Shown here in pieces: positions 31,801 to 38,577 of a DNA stretch of 39,542 bases (positions are counted from its first letter, which is position 1; each line of letters starts with the position of its first letter). The notes beneath the pieces were generated by a model that saw nothing but the letters and a program-made list of their open reading frames with translations, made no database searches and was not told where the DNA came from. The position numbers and the translations under genes were made by a program. This DNA is from a virus: positions 1-39,542 of IMG/VR virus record IMGVR_UViG_3300032931_000509; one strand, 5' to 3'.

Positions 31801-33344
31801 GCCCTCATCTTATCGTATTTTTTACCTTCGACGTCGGCGGCGCTGTGAGATGCGATTGCCTTTGCCACGTTGCCCGGCAGCCTGCCCTCTTCCTCGCACA
31901 TCCGGATAATCAGGCAACCGTGCCCGAACGCATCGGCGGCGTGGCTGTCGGCATCATGTACCGGCTCTCTCTTAAAGACCGTATGCTCTTCGGTACTGGC
32001 GATATCGTCTTTTTCAAAGTGGTAATTCATCAGGTGCTTAACGCCCGCCGAGCAGTGCCGGTCATCGAACCATACCCGCTCGATCATTCTTCGCTCGGCC
32101 CCGATCCGCAGCTCTTTCGTATGAGCCGGAAGCACGTCGAAGTGAATGCCCTTTTCGGCAAAAGAATCGATAGTCATCTTGCCGGTCATGCCGTTCTTCT
32201 TATTGCTGCCGAGAATATCAGGCCCGCAACAATGGCCGGAGTAGAAGTAAGGCTTCGTATTCAAGACCTTGGCATAAGCCTCATCGCCCAGCCCGGAATT
32301 GTCCTCGTAAAAATCTATCGTATTCCTGCGGTCGCGGATAAACTGCCAGAACCATATCGCCGTGTGCATAGGGCCAAGGTCCCATGAGCAATAGACAGGA
32401 TACACGGGATCCCACGGCACCGCGCATATCCGATCATCCTCTTTCGCCCGGATCATCAGCCGACCGAGAATGGTTCCCTCAATCGCGGCGTAGAATGCCT
32501 CCTCCGAAGTCGATGGATGCTCTTTATACATAAGCTCTTTTAGAACCTCTTTCTTCTTAACGTACCAGGCTCGATAAGCAGGCCCGATTACCCGGCCCGT
32601 TGCCCGCTCGACCTTCTTGAAATACTCAACAAACTGCACCGGTATATCCACTTCCTCGAATAACTGGTTTTCCGGATTGTCGAACCATGCGAAGAAATGA
32701 AACCTGTAGTCCATCCTGGTCAGCTTAACGCCCTTTGCCGCCTTGGCCTCGGCAACGGTGCACATTTCTTTGAAGTCGCCGCCCGCACCCTCCGCCGTGC
32801 ACTCGATTATTGCGATCCCGCCCTCCTCGATGCACTCCATAGCGCCGGACTTGATCTCGGCCGCCTTCATCGGATCGTGCTGGCATATCCAGTCGTATTC
32901 CGATACGTGCAGAAACTGAAGCGTATCGCTGCGCATCGATGTATCCACGTACAGGCATGAATTGTTATTGAATAAAATGTCCTGCTTGGTATCGTTGACT
33001 GCCTTAACGCGGTCCTTAATGACCTGCGGCAGGTTGTTATACACATACTTGATCTTTGTCTCAAATATCCTCTGCGAAGCCTTTAGCTTATGACAGACGA
33101 TGCCCGCCGTCACGTTCGGCGTGAACAGGCACAAATCCAGGGCGAAGATGCACGCAAACGTAGTAACTCCGTGCCGGCGGCTCTTCAATACTATATTGAG
33201 CCACCATAAATACTTGTAAAGTAAATATTGCACGTAATTCATCTTAAACTTAACCTTCACACTCTTTTTGTTTATTATCCAGTAGAGGTTATTCAGCCTC
33301 CAGTACTGACTACACAGGTTTCTCTCTATTTCCTCGACAGTCAC
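31797..33344 (-). CDS. Large terminase subunit (packaging ATPase and nuclease)
   Basis: 515 aa, drives DNA into the head and cuts it. The ATPase part has a variant Walker A, KSRRHGVTT (residues 54-62), and a Walker B-like LQFLHVSEYD with Glu149. The RNase H-like nuclease starts at YCSWDLG (Asp322) and ends with DADSHAADAFGHG, which carries the last acidic ligand. Length and order of motifs are normal. It overlaps the small terminase gene by 4 nt (ATGA). Podovirus-type neighbours downstream support the call. Confidence 0.88.
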   Translation of the reverse strand: MTVEEIERNLCSQYWRLNNLYWIINKKSVKVKFKMNYVQYLLYKYLWWLNIVLKSRRHGVTTFACIFALDLCLFTPNVTAGIVCHKLKASQRIFETKIKYVYNNLPQVIKDRVKAVNDTKQDILFNNNSCLYVDTSMRSDTLQFLHVSEYDWICQHDPMKAAEIKSGAMECIEEGGIAIIECTAEGAGGDFKEMCTVAEAKAAKGVKLTRMDYRFHFFAWFDNPENQLFEEVDIPVQFVEYFKKVERATGRVIGPAYRAWYVKKKEVLKELMYKEHPSTSEEAFYAAIEGTILGRLMIRAKEDDRICAVPWDPVYPVYCSWDLGPMHTAIWFWQFIRDRRNTIDFYEDNSGLGDEAYAKVLNTKPYFYSGHCCGPDILGSNKKNGMTGKMTIDSFAEKGIHFDVLPAHTKELRIGAERRMIERVWFDDRHCSAGVKHLMNYHFEKDDIASTEEHTVFKREPVHDADSHAADAFGHGCLIIRMCEEEGRLPGNVAKAIASHSAADVEGKKYDKMRA

Positions 33345-33997
33345 TCATCATCTTCTTTCGCTGAAAAGTCCGGTATTTCCGATTCGCCCGGCAAGCCCAT
33401 TTTCACTCCGCCGATCTGCTCGATGAGCCTCTTCAATGGATCGGCTGCATCAATCTCGTGCTCTTCCTTGAAATTCCACCGCTTGCCCGGATCGCCCTTA
33501 TTCGTCAGAACATTCTTTACCGCCTGCTGGTTCGGATCGACATCGGCTGTTTCTTCCCGAACAACCACCATTTGGTAGTCGGCAAGCTCCTCAACCTTCC
33601 TCTCGCATTCGTAAAGCATCGCGGGCCTGGTCATCTTCATATTCAGTCTCAGCTTGAGCTTCGAAGCCGCGTAACGAACTATCAGGGCCTTCGTATAAGA
33701 GCTCCTGGGCATCTCCGGTCCCTGGTTCTGCAGCTCCTTGTAAACCTTCCTGAGCTTATGCTTTTTGGCCTGAACCGACTGGCCGGCCTTCACCTTACCG
33801 CAGTCGAACTCATCCTTTGCCGACTCGAAGGCATCGGCAAATTCACTATTGTAAAATTTCGAGCTTTGCTGTTTCCAGTTGAGAATCGTCCCCTCCGCCA
33901 GGCCGACCGCGGCTGCGATCTTCTTTATCGACAATCCCTCCTGCACGAGAATCACCACCCTGTCGATTATCTCAGTTGTGCACTTCGCCGCGGGCAT
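33341..33997 (-). CDS. Small terminase subunit
   Basis: 218 aa. Residues 8-45 form a helix-turn-helix (IIDRVVILVQEGLSIKKIAAAVGLAEGTILNWKQ, in two halves) for recognising the packaging site. A basic helical middle and an acidic C-terminus follow, which suits ring formation and terminase large-subunit contact. A repeat of the AAATCATAAATC family (34001-34036) abuts the start and provides AGAAG near the ATG. Confidence 0.8.
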   Translation of the reverse strand: MPAAKCTTEIIDRVVILVQEGLSIKKIAAAVGLAEGTILNWKQQSSKFYNSEFADAFESAKDEFDCGKVKAGQSVQAKKHKLRKVYKELQNQGPEMPRSSYTKALIVRYAASKLKLRLNMKMTRPAMLYECERKVEELADYQMVVVREETADVDPNQQAVKNVLTNKGDPGKRWNFKEEHEIDAADPLKRLIEQIGGVKMGLPGESEIPDFSAKEDDE

Positions 33998-34000
33998 CTT

Positions 34001-34036
34001 CTGATTTATGATTTCCTATTTACGATTTTCGATTGC
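34001..34036. repeat. AAATCGTAAATAGGAAATC repeat
   Basis: Four units of the AAATCATAAATC family between a 36-aa basic gene and the small terminase start. Confidence 0.7.
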
Positions 34037-34037
34037 C

Positions 34038-34148
34038 TCAACTATACCTCTTATGTGCTCTTTTCGCGCCGGCTACGGTCTTGTAGGTCCTGATCTTCTT
34101 GCCTTTACTCTTGCCGTGGCAATGATATAATGTTCGGCCTCTACGCAT
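34038..34148 (-). CDS. 36-aa basic protein
   Basis: Begins MRRGRTLYHCHGKSKGKK and ends AGAKRAHKRYS; over a third of residues are Arg or Lys. The start overlaps the previous stop by 8 nt, showing coupling. Similar tiny basic proteins lie near terminase genes in other phages; they may bind nucleic acid. Too short for family assignment. Confidence 0.5.
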   Translation of the reverse strand: MRRGRTLYHCHGKSKGKKIRTYKTVAGAKRAHKRYS

Positions 34149-34368
34149 GTTTCACCATTTCCGTCAGTTTCTTGCCGTCCCCGATATCGAAGGCGTTTTT
34201 TAATTCTCCCAAATGAAAGCCCTGGAGGTCCCGGCATCCGTTGGCAAACGACCTGATCGCTATCTGCGGTTTATATCCGAGCCCTTCGGGATTGATCGCC
34301 ATTGCCATTGATACCAATTTTCTCACCTCATCTTCAATCTCCTTTATCTGTTCGTGTATTTGTGTCAT
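34141..34368 (-). CDS. Small protein, first gene of the late (structural) unit
   Basis: 75 aa, helical, not recognised (IHEQIKEIEDEVRKLVSMAM). It is the first gene downstream of the divergent control region. Its ribosome-binding site is weak. A possible minus-strand promoter upstream (TTAAAC, 16 nt, TATAAA, ending about 34400) is tentative. Confidence 0.55.
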   Translation of the reverse strand: MTQIHEQIKEIEDEVRKLVSMAMAINPEGLGYKPQIAIRSFANGCRDLQGFHLGELKNAFDIGDGKKLTEMVKHA

Positions 34369-34658
34369 ATCTTTAAGTAATTGAAATTACCGGCTATCTT
34401 TTTATAAATCCAAAACATTCTTGTTTAAGTTGCGAATTAAAAATCACAAACAGCATATCGAGAAATTTTAACGCTGATTTTCTACAAAAATATCTTGCTC
34501 TAAAACCTTCATTTTCAGCCTAATAACCACGATAATACAAATATTTTCACATTTCCACGAAAATAACTATTGACAAACATCAGCTTTAGCCGTATTATTA
34601 TAATAGATAGCAAAAGTTAATAATCAATAACGTTTTTTTATGAAAGAAGGGTAAGAAA
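34369..34658. promoter_or_regulatory. A/T-rich divergent control region
   Basis: 290 nt without a gene. It separates the minus-strand late genes from the plus-strand unit. Rightwards it holds a clear promoter (34570-34598). Leftwards only a weak promoter candidate is seen near 34400. This is the most likely site of the lysis/lysogeny switch operators; no clear operator repeat was found. Confidence 0.6.
34570..34598 (+). promoter_or_regulatory. Near-consensus sigma-70 promoter
   Basis: TTGACA at 34570-34575, 17-nt spacer, TATTAT at 34593-34598; a further TATAAT overlaps at 34599. It drives the plus-strand unit starting at 34659. Confidence 0.7.
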
Positions 34659-34662
34659 ATGA
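34637..34662 (+). promoter_or_regulatory. Duplicated leader with a four-codon mini-frame, copy 1
   Basis: 26 nt identical to 34818-34843. It contains ATGAAAGAAGGGTAA (Met-Lys-Glu-Gly-stop), whose AGAAGGG also serves as ribosome-binding site; the real ATG follows 4 nt after the stop. Confidence 0.65.
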
Positions 34663-34802
34663 GCGAGTACAAATATCAACATCCGACAGCTGGTATAATT
34701 GAAATCGAAGCGATAGATGAGGATGAAGCCCTGGCCAGCCTGCGCGAGATCGTAGCGAGAGATTTCCCGCAGACCGACTACGAGGACTGGTCGGACGCAT
34801 AA
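34659..34802 (+). CDS. Small acidic early protein, 47 aa
   Basis: Begins MSEYKYQHPTAGIIEIEAID and ends DFPQTDYEDWSDA. About a third of residues are Asp or Glu, so it is strongly acidic. It is the first gene behind the strongest promoter in the window. Small acidic early proteins are typical of anti-defence or polymerase-binding factors, but nothing here identifies its target. Confidence 0.6.
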   Translation: MSEYKYQHPTAGIIEIEAIDEDEALASLREIVARDFPQTDYEDWSDA

Positions 34803-34817
34803 ACCGTAAACATTAAC

Positions 34818-34843
34818 TTTATGAAAGAAGGGTAAGAAAATGA
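34818..34843 (+). promoter_or_regulatory. Duplicated leader with a four-codon mini-frame, copy 2
   Basis: Exact 26-nt copy of 34637-34662, placed before the second gene of the unit. A shorter relative (TAAGAAAATGAAAAC) precedes the third reading frame at 35048. Confidence 0.65.
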
Positions 34844-35043
34844 AAACTGAAAAAACAAGACACGAAAAACGACGAGAATGGCTGAAGCAAATCGGGCAGG
34901 TTCGGTGCGCGTGCGGCGACACTGCATCGTATGGTTTGCATGGCCGAGACACTATCAGTGGTACGGTGGGTGGACGTCCTGCCATTTGGTTGGGCTGCCC
35001 GAATTGCACTGGTCACGCGCTTGGTTTTCCTCTGGTCGATTAA
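34840..35043 (+). CDS. Small zinc-binding-type protein
   Basis: 67 aa. A basic N-terminus (TEKTRHEKRREWLKQIG) is followed by CACGD and GCPNCTGHA, two Cys pairs that could hold a zinc ion. Starts behind the duplicated leader. Probably an early regulatory protein; no family recognised. Confidence 0.55.
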   Translation: MKTEKTRHEKRREWLKQIGQVRCACGDTASYGLHGRDTISGTVGGRPAIWLGCPNCTGHALGFPLVD

Positions 35044-35047
35044 GAAA

Positions 35048-35170
35048 ATGAAAACCAAATATCAATGTAAGCGATGTCGCAACATCATTGCTATGCAAAC
35101 GGGTAAGGCGATCAAAAGGATGATATTATGGCAAAAATTGATTTGCGAAAGATTATTCTCAGTGAGATGA
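35048..35170 (+). CDS. 40-aa protein with CKRC motif
   Basis: Begins MKTKYQCKRCRNIIAMQTG, like the first half of a small zinc ribbon, and then runs into an ordinary helix while overlapping the next gene by 43 nt. The start has the TAAGAAAATGAAAAC leader but no strong ribosome-binding site. It may be real or a decayed fragment. Confidence 0.35.
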   Translation: MKTKYQCKRCRNIIAMQTGKAIKRMILWQKLICERLFSVR

Positions 35171-35319
35171 AAAAGCGGAAGATAAGTATCCCGGCCATGA
35201 GCCGAACCATTGGCTGCAACCAACAAACACTGTACGATTTCTTCGCCGGGCGAAAGGCACTGACCGCCAACTACCTGCAGGCGGTGCTGAATGAGTTGGG
35301 GGCAGCAATTAAATTTTAG
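35128..35319 (+). CDS. Small XRE/Cro-type DNA-binding protein
   Basis: 63 aa, almost only a helix-turn-helix: ISIPAMSRTIGCNQQTLYDF, then FFAGRKALTANYLQAVLNEL. AAAGGA lies 8 nt before the start. As last gene of the plus-strand unit it fits a Cro-like regulator. It ends 6 nt from the end of the oppositely oriented helix-turn-helix gene. Confidence 0.7.
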   Translation: MAKIDLRKIILSEMKKRKISIPAMSRTIGCNQQTLYDFFAGRKALTANYLQAVLNELGAAIKF

Positions 35320-35325
35320 CCACGA

Positions 35326-35547
35326 TCATTTCAAGCACTCCTGCATCGCCTGTAAAAGTATCTCGCTGACCTCGAACTCGTACATATTTTCGAACCGTGA
35401 TATATTCATTTGGCAGATAGTCCAGCCGACCTTGTTTGTCAGCCTCCGCGCCAATTCCGCCTGGCTCATTCCCGCCGCCAGCCTCTGCCTCCTCAGACAA
35501 TCACCCGATATATAGTGCATCCCGATTGTACGCTTGATCGTAAGCAT
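35326..35547 (-). CDS. Helix-turn-helix protein facing the Cro-like gene
   Basis: 73 aa. The motif LRRQRLAAGMSQAELARRLT and then QMNISRFENM is a standard XRE helix-turn-helix. AAAGGA lies upstream of the start. It lacks any C-terminal domain of a classical repressor. The convergent layout with 35128-35319 is unlike the divergent repressor/Cro pair of lambdoid phages. Confidence 0.7.
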   Translation of the reverse strand: MLTIKRTIGMHYISGDCLRRQRLAAGMSQAELARRLTNKVGWTICQMNISRFENMYEFEVSEILLQAMQECLK

Positions 35548-35776
35548 TAGAGAATCCTTTCTTTAAGGTTTACGGTTACAGGTTCACGGTTCACAGTTGT
35601 TTTAAATCTCTGTGTCCTCTGTGTCCTCTGTGGCTAAAATATATTTTGATCGTGTCACTGTAAATGCGAAAATGTCACTTCCTAACAAAATACAAAATCC
35701 ATTTTTCATATAATCATTTACCCGAACATCACTTACATCACAATCACTTATTTACTTGTATTCTATTATGAATGTT
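35548..35776. other. 229-nt gap between integrase and helix-turn-helix gene
   Basis: No gene seen. The left half holds two repeat families (35565-35640). The right half is A/T-rich with GTGTCACTG and ATGTCACTT and several ATCACTTA-like words. As the region adjoining the integrase 3' end it is a natural place for attP, but no core site can be named from one sequence. Confidence 0.5.
35565..35640. repeat. Adjacent GGTTCACGG and CTCTGTGTC repeat arrays
   Basis: 35565-35597 is the GTTCAA-type repeat. 35608-35640 is the clearest 9-nt period copy of the CTCTGTGTC family in the window, ending CTGTGGCTAAAA. Confidence 0.85.
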
Positions 35777-36607
35777 TTACGGATCGAAACTGCCCTCGAA
35801 GCCCCTCATCTGCTCTAACTTCTCTTCCGACAATGTGTTAATGTAGATTTGCGTAGTGGCAATCGATGCGTGCCCGAGCTGCTGCCGGACGTATTCCAGG
35901 TCCTTTCTGTAATTGTATAAAAACGTTCCGAACGTATGCCGAAGTGCGTGAGGATGCAGGGCCGCAACGCCCGAGCGAGTCCTGATCTTGCGAATCCTCG
36001 AATACAGGTCGGAGTACGTCAACGGCTTGCCGCGTTCGTTCCTAAAGACTGGCTCGGGTACTGAGGTTTTATAAATGGTGTTCAGGCCTTTTATTATGTA
36101 TTCCATTAAGATTTGCTTGAGTTTCGGCCCAATCTTTACCGCTCGCTGCCTGGAGCCCTTGCCGCGCCGGACGTCTATCTGGCTGCGACCAGCGAGAATG
36201 CCTAAATCTTGAACCGCAAGTTCACAGCACTCACTCGCCCTGAGCCCGGCTCCGAGCAGAACTTCGAACAGTACGCGATCCGAATCCCGCAATACCGCCC
36301 GGCAGCTGACAACCTCTTCTTTCGTCAGGTAATCGCCGGAGTCCAAATGCTGCTTTTTGATTTTTTTCTGCTTCGGCCCGGCCGCCGGCTGCCGGCCCTT
36401 CCGCAGGATCCGCCCGACCGCAATCGCGTACCACGGCCCGCCTGTCTGCGTCTTATAACCATCCTTATTCATCGAGTCGGCAATGCCCTGGAAAGTCGGC
36501 TTCACCCCGTGAGGCCGACGGGCAGCCTTCAAAAATACCTGCTCGATAACGGCGGCCTCATCGTCAAAATAACCGAACGGCTTTCTTCCTGCTTTTTTCA
36601 TTTTCAA
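35777..36607 (-). CDS. Tyrosine recombinase (phage integrase) with a serine-recombinase-like N-terminal domain
   Basis: 276 aa. The catalytic domain is complete: Arg123 in GAGLRASE, Lys150 in RRGKGSRQ, His220 and Arg223 in HPHALRHTFG, His246 in QLGHAS, Tyr255 in TQIYI. It should catalyse integration and excision. Its N-terminal ~70 residues are not the usual helical core-binding domain. They read RKPFGYFDDEAAV, then GIADSMNKDGYKTQTGGPWY, then VGRILRK, the pattern of the 'Recombinase' domain of large serine recombinases (PF07508-like). No arm-binding domain is seen. The call as integrase is firm; the domain origin is an inference. Confidence 0.85.
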   Translation of the reverse strand: MKMKKAGRKPFGYFDDEAAVIEQVFLKAARRPHGVKPTFQGIADSMNKDGYKTQTGGPWYAIAVGRILRKGRQPAAGPKQKKIKKQHLDSGDYLTKEEVVSCRAVLRDSDRVLFEVLLGAGLRASECCELAVQDLGILAGRSQIDVRRGKGSRQRAVKIGPKLKQILMEYIIKGLNTIYKTSVPEPVFRNERGKPLTYSDLYSRIRKIRTRSGVAALHPHALRHTFGTFLYNYRKDLEYVRQQLGHASIATTQIYINTLSEEKLEQMRGFEGSFDP

Positions 36608-36617
36608 TTCTTCTTTC

Positions 36618-36648
36618 AGCCACAGAGTACACAGAGTTCACAGAGTTT
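36618..36648. repeat. CTCTGTG-family repeat providing a stop codon
   Basis: Minus-strand copy of the 9-nt period repeat (ACTCTGTGA units). The TGA within it ends the gene 36638-36877. Confidence 0.75.
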
Positions 36649-36877
36649 TTCTCAAATTTTTATTCAACCTGAATTTGCCGCAGGCTATATTGCCATCATC
36701 CAATGTAACAGCTTTTTCCAGATAATAAGGCTGAATCCTGTCAAGCGGCAACATAATCGAGTAAAATCCCTTAGAACATTGTCCGGCTGGTATTCCCTTA
36801 AATTTGTTATTTGCTTTTTTCCAAAATGCACATGTTCCGCACCTTTTATGACCGCAGGGTAATGCTGATTTTTTCAT
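36638..36877 (-). CDS. Small Cys-rich protein with CGTCxFW motif
   Basis: 79 aa. HKRCGTCAFWKK with later Cys residues (QCSKG; IACGKF) suggests a small metal-binding fold; related in motif to 30860-31057. Its last residues and stop lie in a repeat, so the end may be secondary. Function unknown. Confidence 0.55.
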   Translation of the reverse strand: MKKSALPCGHKRCGTCAFWKKANNKFKGIPAGQCSKGFYSIMLPLDRIQPYYLEKAVTLDDGNIACGKFRLNKNLRKTL

Positions 36878-36890
36878 TTCAAAGCCTTTC

Positions 36891-36922
36891 TTAACCGCGG
36901 ATTACGCGGGTTACGCAGATTA
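36891..36922. repeat. ACCGCGGATTACGCGGGTTACGC repeat
   Basis: Three units of a G/C-containing repeat (GCGGATTAC, GCGGGTTAC, GCAGATTAT) in the 66-nt gap. The only copy of this family in the window. Confidence 0.65.
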
Positions 36923-36943
36923 TTTGGTTCTCAAATTTCATCT

Positions 36944-37558
36944 CTACACCTTATCTGCATCGACTTTTTGTGCATTGAATGTCACACTCTTGCAATGCGG
37001 GCAACTGTCGGGCTTGCTTTGCCATTCGGTTTTGCAGTGTGTGCAGATATAGATTGTCACCCTCCTGGCACGGTCCGGGTTATTTTCCGCCTGCTCCGCC
37101 ATGTCTGTCTTCTGCCGCCCGGCCATAGCACGAAGCCTTGCTGCCTCTGCATGATCGCCTGTCCGCTCGGCATAAGCCGCCCCGGCAAGCTCTGGGCTTT
37201 CGAACTGACCCAACGATTTACTTTTCCCGTTTTCCCAATATTGAACCCGCCACAGGTGCGTTCCATCTTTTCTCGGCTTGCATGGCGAGATGCCCTTGTA
37301 TTTCGATGCCCTTTTCCTCGGCCCGCGAAGGCCCGGGATATGCTTTGGCTCTTCCGACATGGCCGCCCGCTTCTTGTATTTGCCGCGCATCTTTTTCCCG
37401 GTCTTTATTTTCGGCACAATCACAGGCTTTGGCGGCTCGGCTTGTTTGTCAACCCGATCGAGACCGTCGAGAGTAACGATAACCTTATCAATCTCAATAA
37501 TTTGGTGATATATTTTATTCTTATAACTTTTCAGTTCTGCTATTAACTCGTCAAACAT
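36944..37558 (-). CDS. AP2-domain DNA-binding protein with C-terminal zinc ribbon
   Basis: 204 aa. Residues 1-32 form a helix (FDELIAELKSYKNKIYHQI), followed by a basic linker. Residues ~85-135 are an AP2-type domain: SKYKGISPCKPRKDG, then LWRVQYWENGKSKSLGQF, then AGAAYAERTGDH. The end is a zinc ribbon (YICTHCKTEW, CPHCKSVTF). AP2 domains in phages are usually attached to HNH nucleases; here no HNH motif remains, so it is probably a DNA-binding regulator or a nuclease remnant. AAGGAG precedes the start. Confidence 0.75.
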   Translation of the reverse strand: MFDELIAELKSYKNKIYHQIIEIDKVIVTLDGLDRVDKQAEPPKPVIVPKIKTGKKMRGKYKKRAAMSEEPKHIPGLRGPRKRASKYKGISPCKPRKDGTHLWRVQYWENGKSKSLGQFESPELAGAAYAERTGDHAEAARLRAMAGRQKTDMAEQAENNPDRARRVTIYICTHCKTEWQSKPDSCPHCKSVTFNAQKVDADKV

Positions 37559-37637
37559 AACAACTCCTTTCTACGCCGGCCATTCGGCCCGGCCTCATAC
37601 TCTCGCCAAACGATCTTTGAATAACACAAGTCATTAT

Positions 37638-37886
37638 TTAAATCCTGTTAATATAAACTTTTATAGGAAAAGAATTATCATCTCTTGCTCGTTGAAACTC
37701 TCGACCGCTTAGACACACCCGGCCCTTCGCATCCACACATATATGGTAAAAGGTCTTTTCTAATAATCCAACTTGCGAAAATTTCTTTGTTGCAGTATTT
37801 ACCCACTCATCAAAATCTTTAAATTCGAATAAATATTGCCCCACGATGATAGTAAAACTGTTTTGTTCGTTGGTTATCTCAATCAT
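37638..37886 (-). CDS. Unknown 82-aa protein
   Basis: Globular alpha/beta sequence (TIIVGQYLFEFKDFDEWVN; FYHICVDAKGRVCLSGREF). Not recognised. AAAGGGG before the start; it overlaps the end of the preceding gene. Probably an early accessory protein. Confidence 0.55.
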   Translation of the reverse strand: MIEITNEQNSFTIIVGQYLFEFKDFDEWVNTATKKFSQVGLLEKTFYHICVDAKGRVCLSGREFQRARDDNSFPIKVYINRI

Positions 37887-38022
37887 TTTTCCCCTTTATC
37901 GGTTTTTTAATCGGCTGCTGCTCGTCGAAGTGATTCCTGTCCGGGTCCGGTTTCGGCAGTTCATCCGGCGGCACGCCCCACAATTCTTCATCGGAAATCG
38001 GCACGTCTTTATCCATACACAT
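37879..38022 (-). CDS. 47-aa acidic, Pro-rich protein
   Basis: Begins MCMDKDVPISDEELWGVPPD and ends KKPIKGKND. Its start shares one base with the preceding stop (TGATG), and its end overlaps the next start by 8 nt, so it is tied into a translational chain. Disordered and unrecognised. Confidence 0.55.
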   Translation of the reverse strand: MCMDKDVPISDEELWGVPPDELPKPDPDRNHFDEQQPIKKPIKGKND

Positions 38023-38564
38023 CAATCTTCCTCCAGTTGCCTGTGATATTCCTGCCGCCTGGCCTCGAACTCGGCCTTCGTCAGTCTTGTTTTTTGTTTC
38101 ATCTTCGAAGATAGAAAATCAGCCTGCTCTTTCAATATTGTTTCATTATTGTATGATACATGTTTACTCTTCTTATATATCGTGGGGGCAAAACGCCCCC
38201 ACCATACGGCAAAACGCCCCCACCCTGATTTTGATGATTTAACAGGTTTTCTAACAGGTTTTCCACAGCCTGTCATCGATTCGAAAAGTGGCATATCGTC
38301 CAGCATAAGCTCGTTGATGAAAAGCACCCGCCGACGCCTGGTCTCGTATAATTGGGCGATCCAGTCTTTGTGAACCAGCCCGCTCACGGCTCGGCCTAAC
38401 GTGCGCTTATCAATACCCAGATCGCCCGCCAGCATCTTATTGGACTTGTAGCAACCGGTTCGACCGTAACGAAGGATGTGAGAGATGATCATCTTTTCGG
38501 TCGAATTGAGATCACGCCTGCGGGCCAGCCAGTCGTATAACGCGGTGAATTTTACCTTAGCCAT
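38022..38564 (-). CDS. Winged-helix replication-initiator-type protein
   Basis: 180 aa from the ATG at 38564 (a longer frame would include an A/T repeat and lacks a ribosome-binding site). Residues ~15-85 form a winged helix: NSTEKMIISHILRYGRTG, then LAGDLGIDKRTLGRAVSGLV, then a wing with YETRRRRVLFIN. A short linker with a 7-residue repeat (WGRFAV, WGRFAP) and a charged helical tail (EFEARRQEYHRQLEED) follow. Layout and gene-internal direct repeats recall lambda O-type initiators. A transcription factor role is the alternative. Confidence 0.6.
   Translation of the reverse strand: MAKVKFTALYDWLARRRDLNSTEKMIISHILRYGRTGCYKSNKMLAGDLGIDKRTLGRAVSGLVHKDWIAQLYETRRRRVLFINELMLDDMPLFESMTGCGKPVRKPVKSSKSGWGRFAVWWGRFAPTIYKKSKHVSYNNETILKEQADFLSSKMKQKTRLTKAEFEARRQEYHRQLEED
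38187..38224. repeat. Iteron-like direct repeats within the initiator-type gene
   Basis: Two exact 17-nt copies of GGCAAAACGCCCCCACC, 21 nt apart. The first is also part of a GGGGGC/GCCCCC hairpin. Next to them (about 38236-38262) lie two AACAGGTTTTC copies in a more A/T-rich stretch. Confidence 0.6.
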
Positions 38565-38577
38565 CCGTGACCCTGTT

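Noticed and set aside
31845-32387. 180-residue plus-strand frame opposite the large terminase
   Set aside because: Antisense to the conserved nuclease domain of the terminase; no start signal and no recognisable domain.
35565-35640. Possible CRISPR array or small repeat array near the integrase
   Set aside because: Units are only 8-9 nt and directly adjacent, with no unique spacers and no cas genes nearby.
35777-35800. attP core site at the 3' end of the integrase gene
   Set aside because: No tRNA-like sequence or defined direct repeat could be identified; needs the integrated junctions.
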